Counted from the stretch's first letter, positions 51,741 through 62,504 are shown. The stretch: 64,000 nucleotides of DNA from Marinobacter salinisoli (GCF_017301335.1 NZ_CP071247.1:372001-436000), one strand, 5' to 3'. A program made the numbers and translations. The notes: generated by a model not told the origin, from the sequence alone.

Positions 51741-53036
51741 ATGGATATCCAAACCGAACACCGCTACGCCATCAACCTGAACGTCCGGGGCATCCAGCCT
51801 TCCTCAACCCTCCGCATCAATGAACTGAGCAACCAGCTCAAGGCCGAAGGCAAGGAAATCATCAAGCTGGGCCTGGGGCAGTCCCCGTTCCCGGTACCTG
51901 ACCGGGTGGTAAAAGCACTGCAAGCGCACGCGCACGAAAAGGACTACCTGCCGGTAAAAGGTCTGAAAGGCCTGCGCGAAGCCATTGCCGGCTACATCAA
52001 TCGGGGGGCAAAACTGCGCTGCACCTGGGAAGACGTGCTGATCGGCCCGGGCTCCAAGGAGCTTCTGTTCATCCTGCAACTGGCCTATTACGGTGACCTG
52101 CTCATTCCCCGCCCGAGCTGGGTGTCGTACGCCCCCCAGGCGCGCATCATCGGGCGTTCGGTGCACTGGTTGCCGACCCACGCCGAGAATAACTGGCAAC
52201 TGACGGCCGAGGAACTGGATATCATCTGCCGGGATGACCCTACCCGGCCGCGCATCCTGATCCTGAACTACCCCTCCAATCCCACCGGCTGCACCTACAC
52301 CGAAGACCAGCTGTTGGCGATCGCCAATGTGGCGCGGAAATACCGGCTGATCCTGTTGTCGGATGAAATTTACGGCGAGGTGCACTTCGAGGGTAAGCAC
52401 AAATCCATTGCCCGCTATTACCCGGAGGGCACCATCATCAGCACCGGTCTGAGCAAGTGGGCCGGGGCCGGTGGCTGGCGCCTGGGTACCTTCATATTTC
52501 CGCCCGAACTGCGCCCGCTGCTGGATGCCATGGCCATCATCGCCAGCGAAACCTTCACCTCCACCAGCGCACCTATCCAATATGCGGCCATTCCTGCCTT
52601 CGAGGGCGGCGAAGACATCGAGGACTACCTGGTGCAATCCCGCCGGGTACTCAAGGTGATTGGTGAGTACGTCCATCGCCGGCTGACCGAGATGGGCGCC
52701 GAGGTCCAGAAGCCCGAGGGGGCGTTCTACCTGTTCCCGAACTTCTCTGCATTCCGGGACCAACTCGACAAACGGGATATCAAGACCAGCCAGGCGTTCT
52801 GCCAGGCGCTGCTGGAGAACACCGGGGTGGCCATCCTGCCTGCCAGCGACTTCGGTTTTGTACCGGACCACCTTGGTGCCCGCCTGGCGTTCGTCGACTT
52901 TGACGGTGCACAGGCGCTTGCCCTGGCGGCCACCGAATTTGCCGATGCAGAGCTGAATGACGCGTTTGTCCAGCAGGCCTGCCCGCGCATTGTGCTGGCC
53001 ATGGACAAAATGGAGCGCTGGCTGGGCAGCCTCTGA
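51741..53036 (+). CDS. PLP-dependent aminotransferase, class I/II
   Basis: A 431-aa fold-type I aminotransferase. Family marks are KLGLGQSPFPVPDRVV, the YPSNPTG loop, LILLSDEIYGEVHF, and the PLP lysine in TGLSKWAGAGGWRLG (Lys239). The substrate is not evident; relatives act on aspartate or aromatic amino acids. Met 51741 is used, though the frame is open to 51693. The inositol-phosphatase-family gene follows 54 nt downstream. Confidence 0.9.
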   Translation: MDIQTEHRYAINLNVRGIQPSSTLRINELSNQLKAEGKEIIKLGLGQSPFPVPDRVVKALQAHAHEKDYLPVKGLKGLREAIAGYINRGAKLRCTWEDVLIGPGSKELLFILQLAYYGDLLIPRPSWVSYAPQARIIGRSVHWLPTHAENNWQLTAEELDIICRDDPTRPRILILNYPSNPTGCTYTEDQLLAIANVARKYRLILLSDEIYGEVHFEGKHKSIARYYPEGTIISTGLSKWAGAGGWRLGTFIFPPELRPLLDAMAIIASETFTSTSAPIQYAAIPAFEGGEDIEDYLVQSRRVLKVIGEYVHRRLTEMGAEVQKPEGAFYLFPNFSAFRDQLDKRDIKTSQAFCQALLENTGVAILPASDFGFVPDHLGARLAFVDFDGAQALALAATEFADAELNDAFVQQACPRIVLAMDKMERWLGSL

Positions 53037-53090
53037 GCCGCCCATGCTAGACTGGTGCCCTCATTTCCAGACCACACACCTGGGGGCACC

Positions 53091-53915
53091 GTGACCAACC
53101 CGACATCCGTCAACGAGATCACCGACTTCGCTGACAGCCTGGCCCGAGAAGCGGGTGAGCTGATCCGCCGCGAACGGGAACAGAATACCCTGCGCACGGA
53201 TTACAAGGAGCAGACGGAGCTGGTCACCCATGCGGACGTGCTCGCCGACCAGCTGATCACCGCCGCCATCCGGAAACGTTTTCCCGGACACCGCATTCTA
53301 TCCGAAGAAACCATGCCGGACCTGAGCCAGGCCGAGCACCTGGACACGCCGCTGTGGATCGTTGATCCCATCGACGGCACCGTAAACTATGCCTACGGGC
53401 ACCCGCAGGTGGCGGTCTCCATTGCCTATGCGGAAAAAGGACGGGTTCAGGTGGGTGTTGTGCATGCGCCTTTTTCGAACGAGACGTTCCTGGCCCGCCG
53501 GGGCAACGGGGCGACACTGAACGGCAACAGCATTCAGCACAGTGGCGCGACGGAACTGCGCCAATCACTGTTTGCCACCGGCTTCCCCTACACCAAGGAC
53601 AACCTGCAACCGCTGGTGAGCCGGTTGGACGCCATGATTCACCAGTGCCGGGATTTGCGCCGTATCGGTTCCGCTGCTCTGGATATCTGCTGGGTAGCGT
53701 GCGGGCGACTGGACATCTACTACGAGAACGTGAGCCCCTGGGATTTTGCCGCGGCCCGGCTGATTGCCATCGAGGCCGGCGCTAAAGCCGGCCATTTCAG
53801 CGAGGTGCCCGAGGGCTACCCGGCGGATTTGTGGGGGCGGGATATCCTGATCTCCGCCCCGGCCATCTGGCAGCCGGTGCGTGACTTGCTGCGCTCAGCC
53901 TCGGGCTACGCGTAG
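53091..53915 (+). CDS. Inositol-monophosphatase-family phosphatase
   Basis: A 274-aa Mg2+-dependent phosphatase. The metal site is seen in RILSEET (Glu72-Glu73), WIVDPIDGTVNYAYG (Asp92, Asp95) and the C-terminal YYENVSPWDFAAARLIAIEAG. The family includes inositol monophosphatase, SuhB and histidinol-phosphatase relatives, so the substrate is open. The start is GTG 53091 after GGGGG. The last 10 nt overlap the convergent slmA gene. Confidence 0.88.
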   Translation: MTNPTSVNEITDFADSLAREAGELIRREREQNTLRTDYKEQTELVTHADVLADQLITAAIRKRFPGHRILSEETMPDLSQAEHLDTPLWIVDPIDGTVNYAYGHPQVAVSIAYAEKGRVQVGVVHAPFSNETFLARRGNGATLNGNSIQHSGATELRQSLFATGFPYTKDNLQPLVSRLDAMIHQCRDLRRIGSAALDICWVACGRLDIYYENVSPWDFAAARLIAIEAGAKAGHFSEVPEGYPADLWGRDILISAPAIWQPVRDLLRSASGYA

Positions 53916-54508
53916 GCCGGCTGAGCCCAGACACTGTCGGCCATCAGGCCCCAGCTTTCATCCAGATCAGCAGACGGCAGGCGGGTAAAGGACGAGCGAA
54001 TAAAGCGCTGGATTCTGCCTTCCATGAACACCAGAACAAACTCGGCACCACGGGCCGGACTGGTCCGGGGCCGAACCCCCTGCCGGATGTCACCCTCTTT
54101 CAGGATCTGCCGGACCTGGGTTTCCAGACGCTCGAAAAACTGGGACGCGCGCTTGCGCAGCGTTTCGTTCTCGCCCATCAGGGCATCACCGGTCAACACG
54201 CAGCACAAACCAGGGTTGCGCTCGGCGAACACCAGCACAAGGTTCACCAGTTGCTGCAGGCGAACCGTGACGTCGTCCTGCTCCTGAAGAATGACCTGAC
54301 AGCGGGTGAACACCGCGTCCTCGGCAAATTCGATCAGCGCTTCAAACATCTTGCGCTTGCTGGGAAAGTGCCGGTATAGCGCCGCTTCGGTAACACCTAC
54401 GGATTTTGCCAGGCCGGCGGTGGTGATGCGGGCACCCGGATCTTTTTCTAACAACTCCACCAAGGCATGGAGAATCGCCTCACGGCGACTGGTTTTCTGG
54501 TCGGTCAT
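53906..54508 (-). CDS. slmA: Nucleoid occlusion factor SlmA (TetR family)
   Basis: A 200-aa TetR-type DNA-binding protein that blocks FtsZ ring assembly over the nucleoid. The helix-turn-helix ITTAGLAKSVGVTEAALYRHFPSKRKMFEALIEF and the core FAERNPGLCCVLTGDALMGENETLRKRASQFFERLE are characteristic of SlmA. Its usual neighbours in other gammaproteobacteria (dut, coaBC) are absent; here it follows the thiG end of the lptD cluster on the same strand. Confidence 0.95.
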   Translation of the reverse strand: MTDQKTSRREAILHALVELLEKDPGARITTAGLAKSVGVTEAALYRHFPSKRKMFEALIEFAEDAVFTRCQVILQEQDDVTVRLQQLVNLVLVFAERNPGLCCVLTGDALMGENETLRKRASQFFERLETQVRQILKEGDIRQGVRPRTSPARGAEFVLVFMEGRIQRFIRSSFTRLPSADLDESWGLMADSVWAQPAYA

Positions 54509-54596
54509 AACAGGACTGCACTGCTCTGATGTTCGTGAACTGGGCCGGCTGCTACGCCAGCCCGGAATGACTCAAGAAAGGGAATTGTGCACCAGA

Positions 54597-55406
54597 TCAG
54601 AAAAAGGTGCCATCAATCGGAGAGGAAGCGCTGGCGTAAAGTTTCTTGGGCATGCGCCCGGCAAGGTAGGCTTCTCTTCCAGCATCAATGGCATAGCGCA
54701 TGGCGCGGGCCATCCGAACGGGCTGTTTTGCCTGCGCGATGGCGGTGTTCATGAGAACCCCATCACACCCGAGTTCCATCGCGATGGTGGCGTCTGACGC
54801 CGTGCCCACGCCCGCATCCACCAGCACCGGCACCTGAGCATTTTCCACAATCAGACGGATATTGTAGCGGTTCTGGATGCCCAGCCCCGAGCCGATGGGC
54901 GCCCCCAGCGGCATAATGGCGATGCAGCCCATTTCCTCCAGGCGCTTGGCCAGCAGAGGGTCATCCGAGCAGTAGACCATGACCTTGAAGCCATCGTTGA
55001 CCAACGCCTCCGCCGCAACCAGGGTTTCGGGCATGTTCGGGTACAGGGTTTTCTCTTCCCCCAGCACCTCCAGCTTGATCAGGTCGTGGCCATCCAGCAG
55101 CTCCCGCGCCAGCTTACAGGTACGCACGGCATCCCTGGCGGTGTAGCAGCCAGCGGTGTTAGGCAAGATGGTGTAGCGCTCGGGAGAAATAACATCCAGA
55201 AGATTGGGCTCATCCGGGTTTTGCCCGAGGTTGGCGCGCCGCACCGCAACGGTCACAATCTCTGCACCACTGGCATCGATGGCCTGTCCGGTTTCGTCCA
55301 GATCCCGGTATTTGCCGGTCCCCACCAGCAAGCGTGACTGGTAGTGGCGGCCGGCAATAATCAGGGGTTTATCTTCAGGCAGTGTGTTTTGCTGCGAATC
55401 GTTCAT
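54597..55406 (-). CDS. thiG: Thiazole synthase
   Basis: Forms the thiazole phosphate of thiamine from deoxyxylulose phosphate, a glycine- or tyrosine-derived imine and ThiS thiocarboxylate. It is 269 aa. The Schiff-base lysine lies in [16 protein letters not shown], and the phosphate loops [12 protein letters not shown] and [18 protein letters not shown] are present. Met 55406 follows AGGA; the frame is open to 55448. It sits 60 nt after thiS. No TPP riboswitch is apparent before thiS, which starts 10 nt after DUF423. Confidence 0.96.
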   Translation of the reverse strand: MNDSQQNTLPEDKPLIIAGRHYQSRLLVGTGKYRDLDETGQAIDASGAEIVTVAVRRANLGQNPDEPNLLDVISPERYTILPNTAGCYTARDAVRTCKLARELLDGHDLIKLEVLGEEKTLYPNMPETLVAAEALVNDGFKVMVYCSDDPLLAKRLEEMGCIAIMPLGAPIGSGLGIQNRYNIRLIVENAQVPVLVDAGVGTASDATIAMELGCDGVLMNTAIAQAKQPVRMARAMRYAIDAGREAYLAGRMPKKLYASASSPIDGTFF

Positions 55407-55466
55407 AACCGTCCTGTCTGGTCTGTTGTGTTCGACACCACCGGGCATCTGAGGCCAACAGGTGAA

Positions 55467-55667
55467 TTACCCGCCGCCGATGGCCTGGACCACTTCTACC
55501 CGGTCTCCGTCGCGGAGATTAAACGTCTGGTGCTGGCTGCGAGGCACGATAGCCTCGTTCACCTCCACCGCCAGCCGGCGGCCAGTCAACGCCAGTTGCT
55601 CGATCAGGGTTCCGACCGTTGCCTCAGGAGGCAATTGCGTCGGCTCGCCGTTCACTTCTACCTGCAT
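55467..55667 (-). CDS. thiS: Thiamine biosynthesis sulfur carrier ThiS
   Basis: A 66-aa ubiquitin-like sulfur carrier that ends in the required di-glycine (VVQAIGGG), where the thiocarboxylate is formed. It supplies sulfur to ThiG. ATG 55667 is preceded by GAGGTGAG; an in-frame GTG at 55676 is less likely. Too short for many gene callers but unambiguous from its end and its place before thiG. Confidence 0.93.
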   Translation of the reverse strand: MQVEVNGEPTQLPPEATVGTLIEQLALTGRRLAVEVNEAIVPRSQHQTFNLRDGDRVEVVQAIGGG

Positions 55668-55677
55668 GCACCTCACC

Positions 55678-56076
55678 TCAGCGTTTTGCCGTTGGGCTCA
55701 TCAGCCCGGGCCGACGCAGGGCCGAAACCACCATCAGCGCCCAACCCACCAGGAAACACACACCACCCACCGGCGTCAGCGGCCCGACCCAGCGAAGCTC
55801 GGTCAGTACCAACAGATAGAGACTGCCACTGAATAACAACGTGCCGGCGACAAAAAAGCCCGCTGCCACTGCCAGCAAACGCCGGTTGAGTCCGGCCCCC
55901 GACAACAGCGCCACCACGATCAGAGCGATGGCATGGTAGAACTGGTAGGTGACGGCTGTCCCGAAAACCTCCAGCCCCCGGGCATCCAGAACCGCGCGCA
56001 ACCCGTGTGCACCAAGGGCGCCCGCCATGACAGCGGTCATCGCCAGCAACGCGCCCAGGATCAGGGGAGGTATCAT
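55678..56076 (-). CDS. DUF423 small membrane protein
   Basis: A 132-aa protein with four hydrophobic helices, beginning ILGALLAMTAVMAGALGAHGLRAVLDARGLEVFGTAVTYQFYHAIALIVVALL, the DUF423 signature. The function is unknown. I choose ATG 56076, which matches the family start. A GTG at 56115 would overlap the apaH stop and is also possible. It lies between apaH and thiS in the minus-strand cluster. Confidence 0.88.
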   Translation of the reverse strand: MIPPLILGALLAMTAVMAGALGAHGLRAVLDARGLEVFGTAVTYQFYHAIALIVVALLSGAGLNRRLLAVAAGFFVAGTLLFSGSLYLLVLTELRWVGPLTPVGGVCFLVGWALMVVSALRRPGLMSPTAKR

Positions 56077-56104
56077 CAACCCGGACCCTTCAGGGTGGCT
56101 GTGC

Positions 56105-56905
56105 TCAGCAATCACAACGCAGTTTCTCCCCGGTATCCAGATTCATCAGAGTCAGGGCCCCACCCCAGACGCAGCCGGTGTCCAGACCAACGAAGCGGTC
56201 CTGACCGGTATTGCCGTCCAGCGCCGCCCAATGCCCGAACACGACCCGCACATCGTCATCGCGGGGAAACTCAAACCACGGCGCGTATCCTTCAGGGGCC
56301 GTTTCGACCCCCTCCTTGGAGGTCAGCTCCAGCGCGCCAGCATCGGAAACGAAGCGCATGCGGGTGAGGTAGTTGGTGATCACCCGCCAGCGGTCGGTGC
56401 CTTCCAGTTCGTCGCTCCAGCAATCCGGTTCATTGCCGTACATATGTGTGAAGTAGGACTCGGCGTCGTTGCCACGGATCACAGCCTCCACTTCGCCGGC
56501 CAGCGCCATTGCCTGGGCTACGCTCCAGATGTGGGGAATGCCCGCATGGCTCATCACCAGATTGCGCTTTTGGTCATGAAGGCACAGATGCTGCTGCCGC
56601 AGCCAGGCCAGCAGTCGCTGGTGATCTGGTGCCTCAAGAATATCCGCCAGGGTATCTTTCTTGCGCAGCCGATGGCCACCGATGGCCACCGCCAGAAAAT
56701 GCAGATCGTGATTACCCAGAACCACCTTCGCGGACTCGCCCAGCTGCTCAATGAAACGAAGGGTGTCCAGCGACGACGGCCCGCGGTTAATCAGGTCCCC
56801 GGCGACCCAGAGACAGTCCCGCGACGGCGAGAATGATACCGTGTCCAGTACCGTTCGAAGCTCGTCGTAACAGCCCTGAATGTCGCCGATGGCGTAGTCA
56901 GTCAT
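56105..56905 (-). CDS. apaH: Symmetrical bis(5'-nucleosyl)-tetraphosphatase
   Basis: Hydrolyses the alarmone Ap4A and removes Np4 caps from RNA. It is 266 aa. Metallophosphatase motifs are GDIQGC (7-12), GDLINRGP (36-43), GNHD (64-67) and [10 protein letters not shown]. The start overlaps the rsmA stop by 8 nt. The apaG gene, usually between rsmA and apaH, is absent. Confidence 0.95.
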   Translation of the reverse strand: MTDYAIGDIQGCYDELRTVLDTVSFSPSRDCLWVAGDLINRGPSSLDTLRFIEQLGESAKVVLGNHDLHFLAVAIGGHRLRKKDTLADILEAPDHQRLLAWLRQQHLCLHDQKRNLVMSHAGIPHIWSVAQAMALAGEVEAVIRGNDAESYFTHMYGNEPDCWSDELEGTDRWRVITNYLTRMRFVSDAGALELTSKEGVETAPEGYAPWFEFPRDDDVRVVFGHWAALDGNTGQDRFVGLDTGCVWGGALTLMNLDTGEKLRCDC

Positions 56906-57731
56906 TACTTACGTCCTGAACGTCGTCGTGAGCGCTTTTCTGGTCCGCCAGAAAGTCGGCAATGGTGACGTAATCCGCCAGGGTGAGGTTTTCCGGGCGC
57001 AGCCCGTCATTGATGCCCAGAGCCTGCAACTGCTCGGCCGTCACCAGGCCGCCAAGCGCCTTGCGCAGGGTTTTGCGGCGCGCATTGAACGCTGTGCGCA
57101 CCACCGACTGCAGCAAACCCAGCTCCTTGGCGGGATGGGGCAATTGTTGGTGAGGCACCAGCCGGACAATGGCGGAATCCACTTTCGGCGCCGGCCGGAA
57201 AGCCCCCGGCCCGACCTCGAACAGCGGCTGCACCTTGCAAAAGTACTGCGCCATAATGCCCAGCCGGCCATAGTTGTTATCCCCGGGCATGGCCGCCAGC
57301 CGCTGCACCACTTCTTTCTGCAGCATGAAGTGCATGTCTTTCACCACCCCGGCCTGCTCCAACAGATGGAAAATCAGCGGCGTGGAAATGTTGTAGGGCA
57401 GATTGCCGACGATGCGCAGCGGCTTGCCGTCCTGCACCAGCTGGCTGAAGTCGAATTTCAGGGCGTCCGACTCGTGGATACGAAATTCCGGATAGTTGAA
57501 GAACTTGGTGCGCAGTACCGGAATCAGATCGCGGTCCAGTTCCACCACCTGCAGGGTCGGATTGACCGCGAGGATCTCTTCGGTCAGTGCGCCCAGCCCC
57601 GGGCCGATTTCCACAATGGCATCGTCCGGCTTGGGGTTGATGGAACGGACAATGCGTTCGATAACACCCGGGTCGTGCAGGAAGTTCTGGCCAAAGCGTT
57701 TTCTGGCCTGGTGACCGCCTTTATTACTCAC
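56898..57731 (-). CDS. rsmA: 16S rRNA dimethyladenosine transferase RsmA (KsgA)
   Basis: Dimethylates the two adjacent adenosines near the 3' end of 16S rRNA, a late step of small-subunit maturation. It is 277 aa from GTG 57731, which fits the family start ([19 protein letters not shown]). SAM motif I is [16 protein letters not shown], and the catalytic NLPYNIS follows. GAGGA lies upstream. The GTG overlaps the pdxA stop (GTGA), so the two are coupled. Confidence 0.96.
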   Translation of the reverse strand: MSNKGGHQARKRFGQNFLHDPGVIERIVRSINPKPDDAIVEIGPGLGALTEEILAVNPTLQVVELDRDLIPVLRTKFFNYPEFRIHESDALKFDFSQLVQDGKPLRIVGNLPYNISTPLIFHLLEQAGVVKDMHFMLQKEVVQRLAAMPGDNNYGRLGIMAQYFCKVQPLFEVGPGAFRPAPKVDSAIVRLVPHQQLPHPAKELGLLQSVVRTAFNARRKTLRKALGGLVTAEQLQALGINDGLRPENLTLADYVTIADFLADQKSAHDDVQDVSND

Positions 57732-58738
57732 GAGTTTGGTCCTCGGTTCACGGTTTTTCGGCACCGGGCCATCTGGGCGCCGACGCGGATTGCAGTATGC
57801 AGACTGCCGGCATCGGCGTTGCCGGTGCCGGCCAGGTCCAGAGCGGTGCCATGGTCGACCGAGGTACGGACAATCGGCAGCCCCAACGTGACGTTCACCG
57901 CCCGGCCAAAACCCTGGTATTTCAGTACCGGCAGCCCCTGATCGTGATACATCGCCAGCACCGCATCAGCCTGATCCAGCCAGTGTGGTGTGAACAGGGT
58001 GTCGGCAGGTAGCGGACCGATCAGGTTCAGGCCCTCGGTGCGCAAGTGCTCCAGGGTGGGCTCGATGGTGTCCAGCTCTTCGCGACCAAGGTGCCCGCCC
58101 TCCCCGGCGTGCGGGTTCAGGCCGGCAACCAGAATGCGTGGCTGCTCGATGGCGAAGAAGGCCTTCAGGTCGGTATCGAGGATTCGGGCCACCTGGCTCA
58201 GCCGTTCAGGGGTAATCGCCGCCGACACGTCCTTCAGGGGCAAATGGGTCGTCACCAGCGCCACTCTCAGGTCATCGGTCGCCAGCATCATTACTACCCG
58301 CTCCACCCCGCACAGATCCTGCAGGAATTCTGTATGACCGCTGAATTCAATGCCCGCCTCGTTGATCACGCCCTTGTGAACCGGTGCAGTAACCATACCG
58401 TCAAACGCCCCGTTCAGGCAGCCGTTGGCCGCGGTTTCCAGCGTTCGCAAAACATAGGCGCTGTTGGCCGGGTCCAGCCTGCCGGCATCCACCGAGGCGC
58501 AACCGGGCACATCGAGCACCGACAAAGCACCGGCCGAGAATGTCGGCTCCTGGCCCGGCGCCCAGTCATGCAGCGCCACCGGCAACCCGAGCAACCGCGC
58601 CCGGGCCTCCAACAACTGTTTGCTGGCGACGACCACCAGCCCGGCCTCACGAGGCCGGACTGCCAGTTGCAGACAGAGTTCCGGCCCGATGCCTCCGGGC
58701 TCGCCCGCGGTCAGGGCCAGAATGACGGGATCAGTCAT
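57728..58738 (-). CDS. pdxA: 4-hydroxythreonine-4-phosphate dehydrogenase
   Basis: NAD-dependent step of pyridoxal 5'-phosphate (vitamin B6) synthesis. It is 336 aa. Family marks are [60 protein letters not shown], and [25 protein letters not shown]. The start overlaps the surA stop by 4 nt (ATGA). Confidence 0.96.
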   Translation of the reverse strand: MTDPVILALTAGEPGGIGPELCLQLAVRPREAGLVVVASKQLLEARARLLGLPVALHDWAPGQEPTFSAGALSVLDVPGCASVDAGRLDPANSAYVLRTLETAANGCLNGAFDGMVTAPVHKGVINEAGIEFSGHTEFLQDLCGVERVVMMLATDDLRVALVTTHLPLKDVSAAITPERLSQVARILDTDLKAFFAIEQPRILVAGLNPHAGEGGHLGREELDTIEPTLEHLRTEGLNLIGPLPADTLFTPHWLDQADAVLAMYHDQGLPVLKYQGFGRAVNVTLGLPIVRTSVDHGTALDLAGTGNADAGSLHTAIRVGAQMARCRKTVNRGPNS

Positions 58739-60078
58739 GATTCGGTATTGGCTTCCTCGGCGATGTCGGTGTCTGCGTACTCACCCTTGAATTCGATAAA
58801 GGCCTCGTCCTGGATTTCCCGCAGCCAGTTCTGCAGCTCCGCCTCGAACTTACGACGGTAGATAGCCTGACGGGCTTCGGATTGACGCATTTCACCACTG
58901 ATATCTTTCTGACGACGTTCCTGCACCTGCAGGATGTGCCAGCCAAACTGTGACCGGAACGGCCCCTTCAGCTCACCAATGCCGGCCTCCAGCATGGCCT
59001 GCTCAAACTCGGGCACCATTTGACCCTGACTGACCCAGCCCAGGTTGCCACCATCGGACCCCGATACCGGGTCATCGGAAAATTTCTTGGCCAGTTCGGC
59101 AAAATCGGCGCCGTTCTCAAGCCTGCGGTAAAGGTCCCGAATCTTCGCTTCGGCCTGGGCGTCGGTAACCGCCTCGGACGGGCGAATCAGAATGTGACGG
59201 GTCTTGTGCTGCTGCACCAGCTGCTGCTTGTCGCCGCCGCGCTGATCCATCACCATCACCAGATAGAAACCGGTGTTGTTTTCCAGCACCCGGGAAGGCA
59301 CGCCTACCGCCAGCTCCGGCACCACCGGTGCAATCAGAGACGGCAACTGACTTTCCGTCCGCCACCCCATGTCGCCGCCCTCAAGGGCATTGCTGGCATC
59401 GGATTCCGCCACTGCCACCTCGCGGAAATCACGGCCCTCGAGCATCTGCTGGCGTAATCCTTCGGCTTTTTCCCGCGCCGCGGCAACGGACTGCTCGCTA
59501 CCCTGGTCTTCCACCTCAATGAGAATATAAGCCAGGCGATATTCGGCGCTGTTCTCACCCCGGCTTTCCAAAGCGCTCAGGTAGTTTTCGACTTCACGCT
59601 CGGTCACCCTCACCCGGTTGCCAACCCGGCGCTGCTGCACCCGGCTGATCAACATTTCGGTACGGATCTGATCCCGGGCCTGGCGGAAGCTGACACCCTC
59701 CACGGCCAGCTGCTGCTCGAACTGGGCCATGGTCATGCCGTTGCGGCGCATGATATTGGCCATGGTTTCATTCAGCTCGTTATCGCTGATCCGCATGCCC
59801 ATTCTTTCCGCCATCTGTAGCTGGATAGACTCGGTTATCAGCTGTTCCAGAACCCGGGTTTCCAGCGCATCTCTCGGCGGAAGCCCGGTACCCTGCGCCT
59901 GAAGACGGTTAGCAATGGTGGCGACCCGGTTTTCCAGCTCGGTCTGGAGGATGACGTCGTCATCCACAATCGCAACGACCTGATCCAGCAGCTTGCGTTC
60001 CGCCTGCGCCGAGACGCTCAGAGCCGTCACCGCAATCAGCAACAATGTTTGAACAACCTGGCGAACAGTCGCCTTCAT
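58735..60078 (-). CDS. surA: Periplasmic chaperone / peptidyl-prolyl isomerase SurA
   Basis: Escorts unfolded outer-membrane proteins, LptD among them, to the Bam complex. It is 447 aa with a signal peptide ending QAE. The N-terminal chaperone region ([26 protein letters not shown]) is followed by two parvulin domains: first about 180-280 ([13 protein letters not shown]), then about 290-390 ([42 protein letters not shown]). Met 60078 follows AGAGGTG. It lies 59 nt after lptD. Confidence 0.95.
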   Translation of the reverse strand: MKATVRQVVQTLLLIAVTALSVSAQAERKLLDQVVAIVDDDVILQTELENRVATIANRLQAQGTGLPPRDALETRVLEQLITESIQLQMAERMGMRISDNELNETMANIMRRNGMTMAQFEQQLAVEGVSFRQARDQIRTEMLISRVQQRRVGNRVRVTEREVENYLSALESRGENSAEYRLAYILIEVEDQGSEQSVAAAREKAEGLRQQMLEGRDFREVAVAESDASNALEGGDMGWRTESQLPSLIAPVVPELAVGVPSRVLENNTGFYLVMVMDQRGGDKQQLVQQHKTRHILIRPSEAVTDAQAEAKIRDLYRRLENGADFAELAKKFSDDPVSGSDGGNLGWVSQGQMVPEFEQAMLEAGIGELKGPFRSQFGWHILQVQERRQKDISGEMRQSEARQAIYRRKFEAELQNWLREIQDEAFIEFKGEYADTDIAEEANTES

Positions 60079-60137
60079 AAACACCTCTTGTACACAGTGA
60101 ACTACGGGCGGAATACCCGGTTTAGTCAAGACGGGAA

Positions 60138-62504
60138 TCAGGGAGTTCCAAACCGGCGACGTTCCCGTTCATCGAACCCGTAAAGGGCTTCGGCAATTCT
60201 GCTGGATGCGCCGCCGGTGCCCCCGAGTCCCTTGAGCTGAATCTGGAACAGCAAACGGGTATCCAGCTCGCGATCGTCGGTCAGGTAATTCTGGTGAATC
60301 ACCTGGAAACTCCAGCAACAATTGTTGTATTCAAGGCCGGCCAGCGACCCGACAGTGCGGTCCAGCTTGGAGTCATACACCCAGCGGCCGATCAGACTAA
60401 CACGATCAGTGACCGGCACAACTGCCGCCACATCAGACTGTTCGATATCGCTCTTGCGGTAGGTATGGCCCACACTGGCCAGGTAACGGTAGTCGTCAGA
60501 GTAGTAGACGAGCTGGCTGCGCCCTTCCTCGGTTTCCCCGGTTTCGGCGTCCCAGAGCCCGGAAGATCGGATTTCCAGATTATCAACCGGATACAGCGCA
60601 GCCTCGCCCGCCAGTGGTGATCGGCTCCGGGTGGCGTCGCCCTGGCCAAACAGCGTCACTTCGCGATCGGAAAAATACTGCACCTGGCCAACGCTGAACC
60701 GGGCCCGTTCCGCACCGGTCATCAGGTCGTTAAAGCGGCTGGTCACCGCCACCGTTAACTGATTGGCGTCACCGACCCGGTCGCCTCCGGTGAAGCGGTC
60801 CGGCTGGAACAACTGATCGAAGCGAAAGGTCTGCAGGTCGGTATCGAAGTCCGGGATGTCGTTCTGGTCGGCATCGGCATCCGACCAGGCGTAATACAGC
60901 CGCGGCTCAAAGGATTGATTGTAGGGCACGTCAAACAGCGTGGAGCGGCGGTCGAAGTAGAGCCCGCTATCCCACTCGGCGATGGGCACGGTCCGATCAA
61001 AGCTGCCGTCACCCAGGGTGTAATCATCCAGGTCGTAACGGGTGTAATCCAGGCTCACCGAAGGTCGGGCGAAGCCCCAGATGGCGCGCATGGGCACCGC
61101 CAGTTCGGGCACCGCCCGCACCCGCTGGCCATTGGCCCGGTCCAGTCCCGTCAGGTTGTCGTTGTCCCGTTCAAACCAGGTGTACTGGCTCTCCAGTCCG
61201 GCTTCCAGCCAGCCGATATCCCGCACCGTGCCGTACAACACGTCTGGCAGCTGGGCGTAGGGCTTGTCGACGTCCGCAATGCGCTCGCTGATGGTCTGGT
61301 AATCACTGAGGTAGGCATCGAAATACTGCACCCGATCCCGGTAGCGGAAGCCACCGCGACGCTCCAGGTGGGTGGCCTGATTGATGTCGAGACTGCGGTT
61401 CAGATCGCTCAGGTAATCCTCATCACTGACCACGGAATAGTCGCCGTAACCCGTCCACCCACTGCGGAACCGGGCCAGCGTAGAGGCATCCAGTGCCCAC
61501 CGCTCGCCGCTTGCTCCGGGATTTTCCTGCTTGTAGAAGGAATCGTTACCGATGTAACCCAGCTGCAGGTTGGTCTGGCCCAGCGAGGTGAGATACCGAC
61601 CTTCCGCCTCGGTAAACAGCCCGCGGCCATGAATGTACTGGGGCGTCAGGGTGGCGTCATAGTGAGGAGCCAGGTTGAGGTAGTACGGCAGTGCAATAAA
61701 GCCGCCGCTATCCGCACTGGAGGAACCGAACTGGGGGTAAAGGAAGCCCGTCTTGCGGCGGTCATCAATGGGAAAGCTGGCCCACGGCCAATAGAACACC
61801 GGCACATCCAGTACCTCCAGGCGCAGATGCCTGGCGGTTCCGAAGCCCTCGGCACGATCCAGCTCGATGTCCGAGGCAACAATGGCCCAGTCATTCTGGC
61901 CCGGGCCACAGGTGGTCAGCATGCCGTCGGTAATCAGGACCTGATTATTGCTCAGCCGGGTAAGGCTGCCGGCGCTGCCCCGCATTTCCTGCTCGTGCAA
62001 AAGAAAGGTCGCGGCATTCAGGTCAAACTGCCCGGAATCCACGTTGTACCGGGCGGTGTCGCCAGTCATCAGGAAGCCGTCACCCCGGCTAATCAGCCCA
62101 CCATCCACCGAGACCGTGCCTTCGGTCTGGCTGTAGCGCGCCTGCGAACCCTGCACCTCGAAACTGCCCTGGCGCACCCGGACATCACCCTCCAGGTACA
62201 GCGTCTGGTCAATTTCATAACGGGCATTCAGACCACTGGCTTTGAGCGGCTGCTCACTGTTGTCAGTATCCCCCTGAACGGCACCGGTCGCCGCGCCCGA
62301 AGGCAGATAGCCACCATCGCAGAACACCGGCAAGGTGGCCTGTACCGACTCCGGCAGTTCCGCCCGTGGCCGCCAATCGATTTCCGCAGCGCTACGCGAG
62401 GGTTCCTGCTGTGCCTGAACAGTCGATACGCCGCCCAGCGCAGCCAGCACAAGACTGCCCCACCGGGACGCTGATGTCAGCAGACGGCTTTGTAGGATTG
62501 GCAC
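60138..62504 (-). CDS. lptD: LPS-assembly outer-membrane protein LptD
   Basis: Outer-membrane barrel that, with LptE, inserts lipopolysaccharide. It is 788 aa. After the signal peptide comes the LptA-like jellyroll (about 95-200: YEIDQTLYLEGDVRVRQGSFEVQGSQARY), then the large barrel. The four Cys needed for inter-domain disulfides are present: Cys62 (FCDGG), Cys198 (TTCGPG) and Cys729-Cys730 (NNCCWSF). The gene is the first of the minus-strand cluster surA-pdxA-rsmA-apaH and faces amgK across 267 nt. Confidence 0.95.
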   Translation of the reverse strand: MPILQSRLLTSASRWGSLVLAALGGVSTVQAQQEPSRSAAEIDWRPRAELPESVQATLPVFCDGGYLPSGAATGAVQGDTDNSEQPLKASGLNARYEIDQTLYLEGDVRVRQGSFEVQGSQARYSQTEGTVSVDGGLISRGDGFLMTGDTARYNVDSGQFDLNAATFLLHEQEMRGSAGSLTRLSNNQVLITDGMLTTCGPGQNDWAIVASDIELDRAEGFGTARHLRLEVLDVPVFYWPWASFPIDDRRKTGFLYPQFGSSSADSGGFIALPYYLNLAPHYDATLTPQYIHGRGLFTEAEGRYLTSLGQTNLQLGYIGNDSFYKQENPGASGERWALDASTLARFRSGWTGYGDYSVVSDEDYLSDLNRSLDINQATHLERRGGFRYRDRVQYFDAYLSDYQTISERIADVDKPYAQLPDVLYGTVRDIGWLEAGLESQYTWFERDNDNLTGLDRANGQRVRAVPELAVPMRAIWGFARPSVSLDYTRYDLDDYTLGDGSFDRTVPIAEWDSGLYFDRRSTLFDVPYNQSFEPRLYYAWSDADADQNDIPDFDTDLQTFRFDQLFQPDRFTGGDRVGDANQLTVAVTSRFNDLMTGAERARFSVGQVQYFSDREVTLFGQGDATRSRSPLAGEAALYPVDNLEIRSSGLWDAETGETEEGRSQLVYYSDDYRYLASVGHTYRKSDIEQSDVAAVVPVTDRVSLIGRWVYDSKLDRTVGSLAGLEYNNCCWSFQVIHQNYLTDDRELDTRLLFQIQLKGLGGTGGASSRIAEALYGFDERERRRFGTP

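Noticed and set aside
55407..55466. TPP riboswitch before thiG or thiS
   Set aside because: The gaps are 60 nt (thiS-thiG) and 10 nt (DUF423-thiS), too short for the THI element, and its conserved CUGAGA core is not seen.
60915..62474. 519-codon open frame opposite lptD
   Set aside because: Composition-driven shadow of lptD with no recognisable motif; lptD has all expected Cys and domain features.
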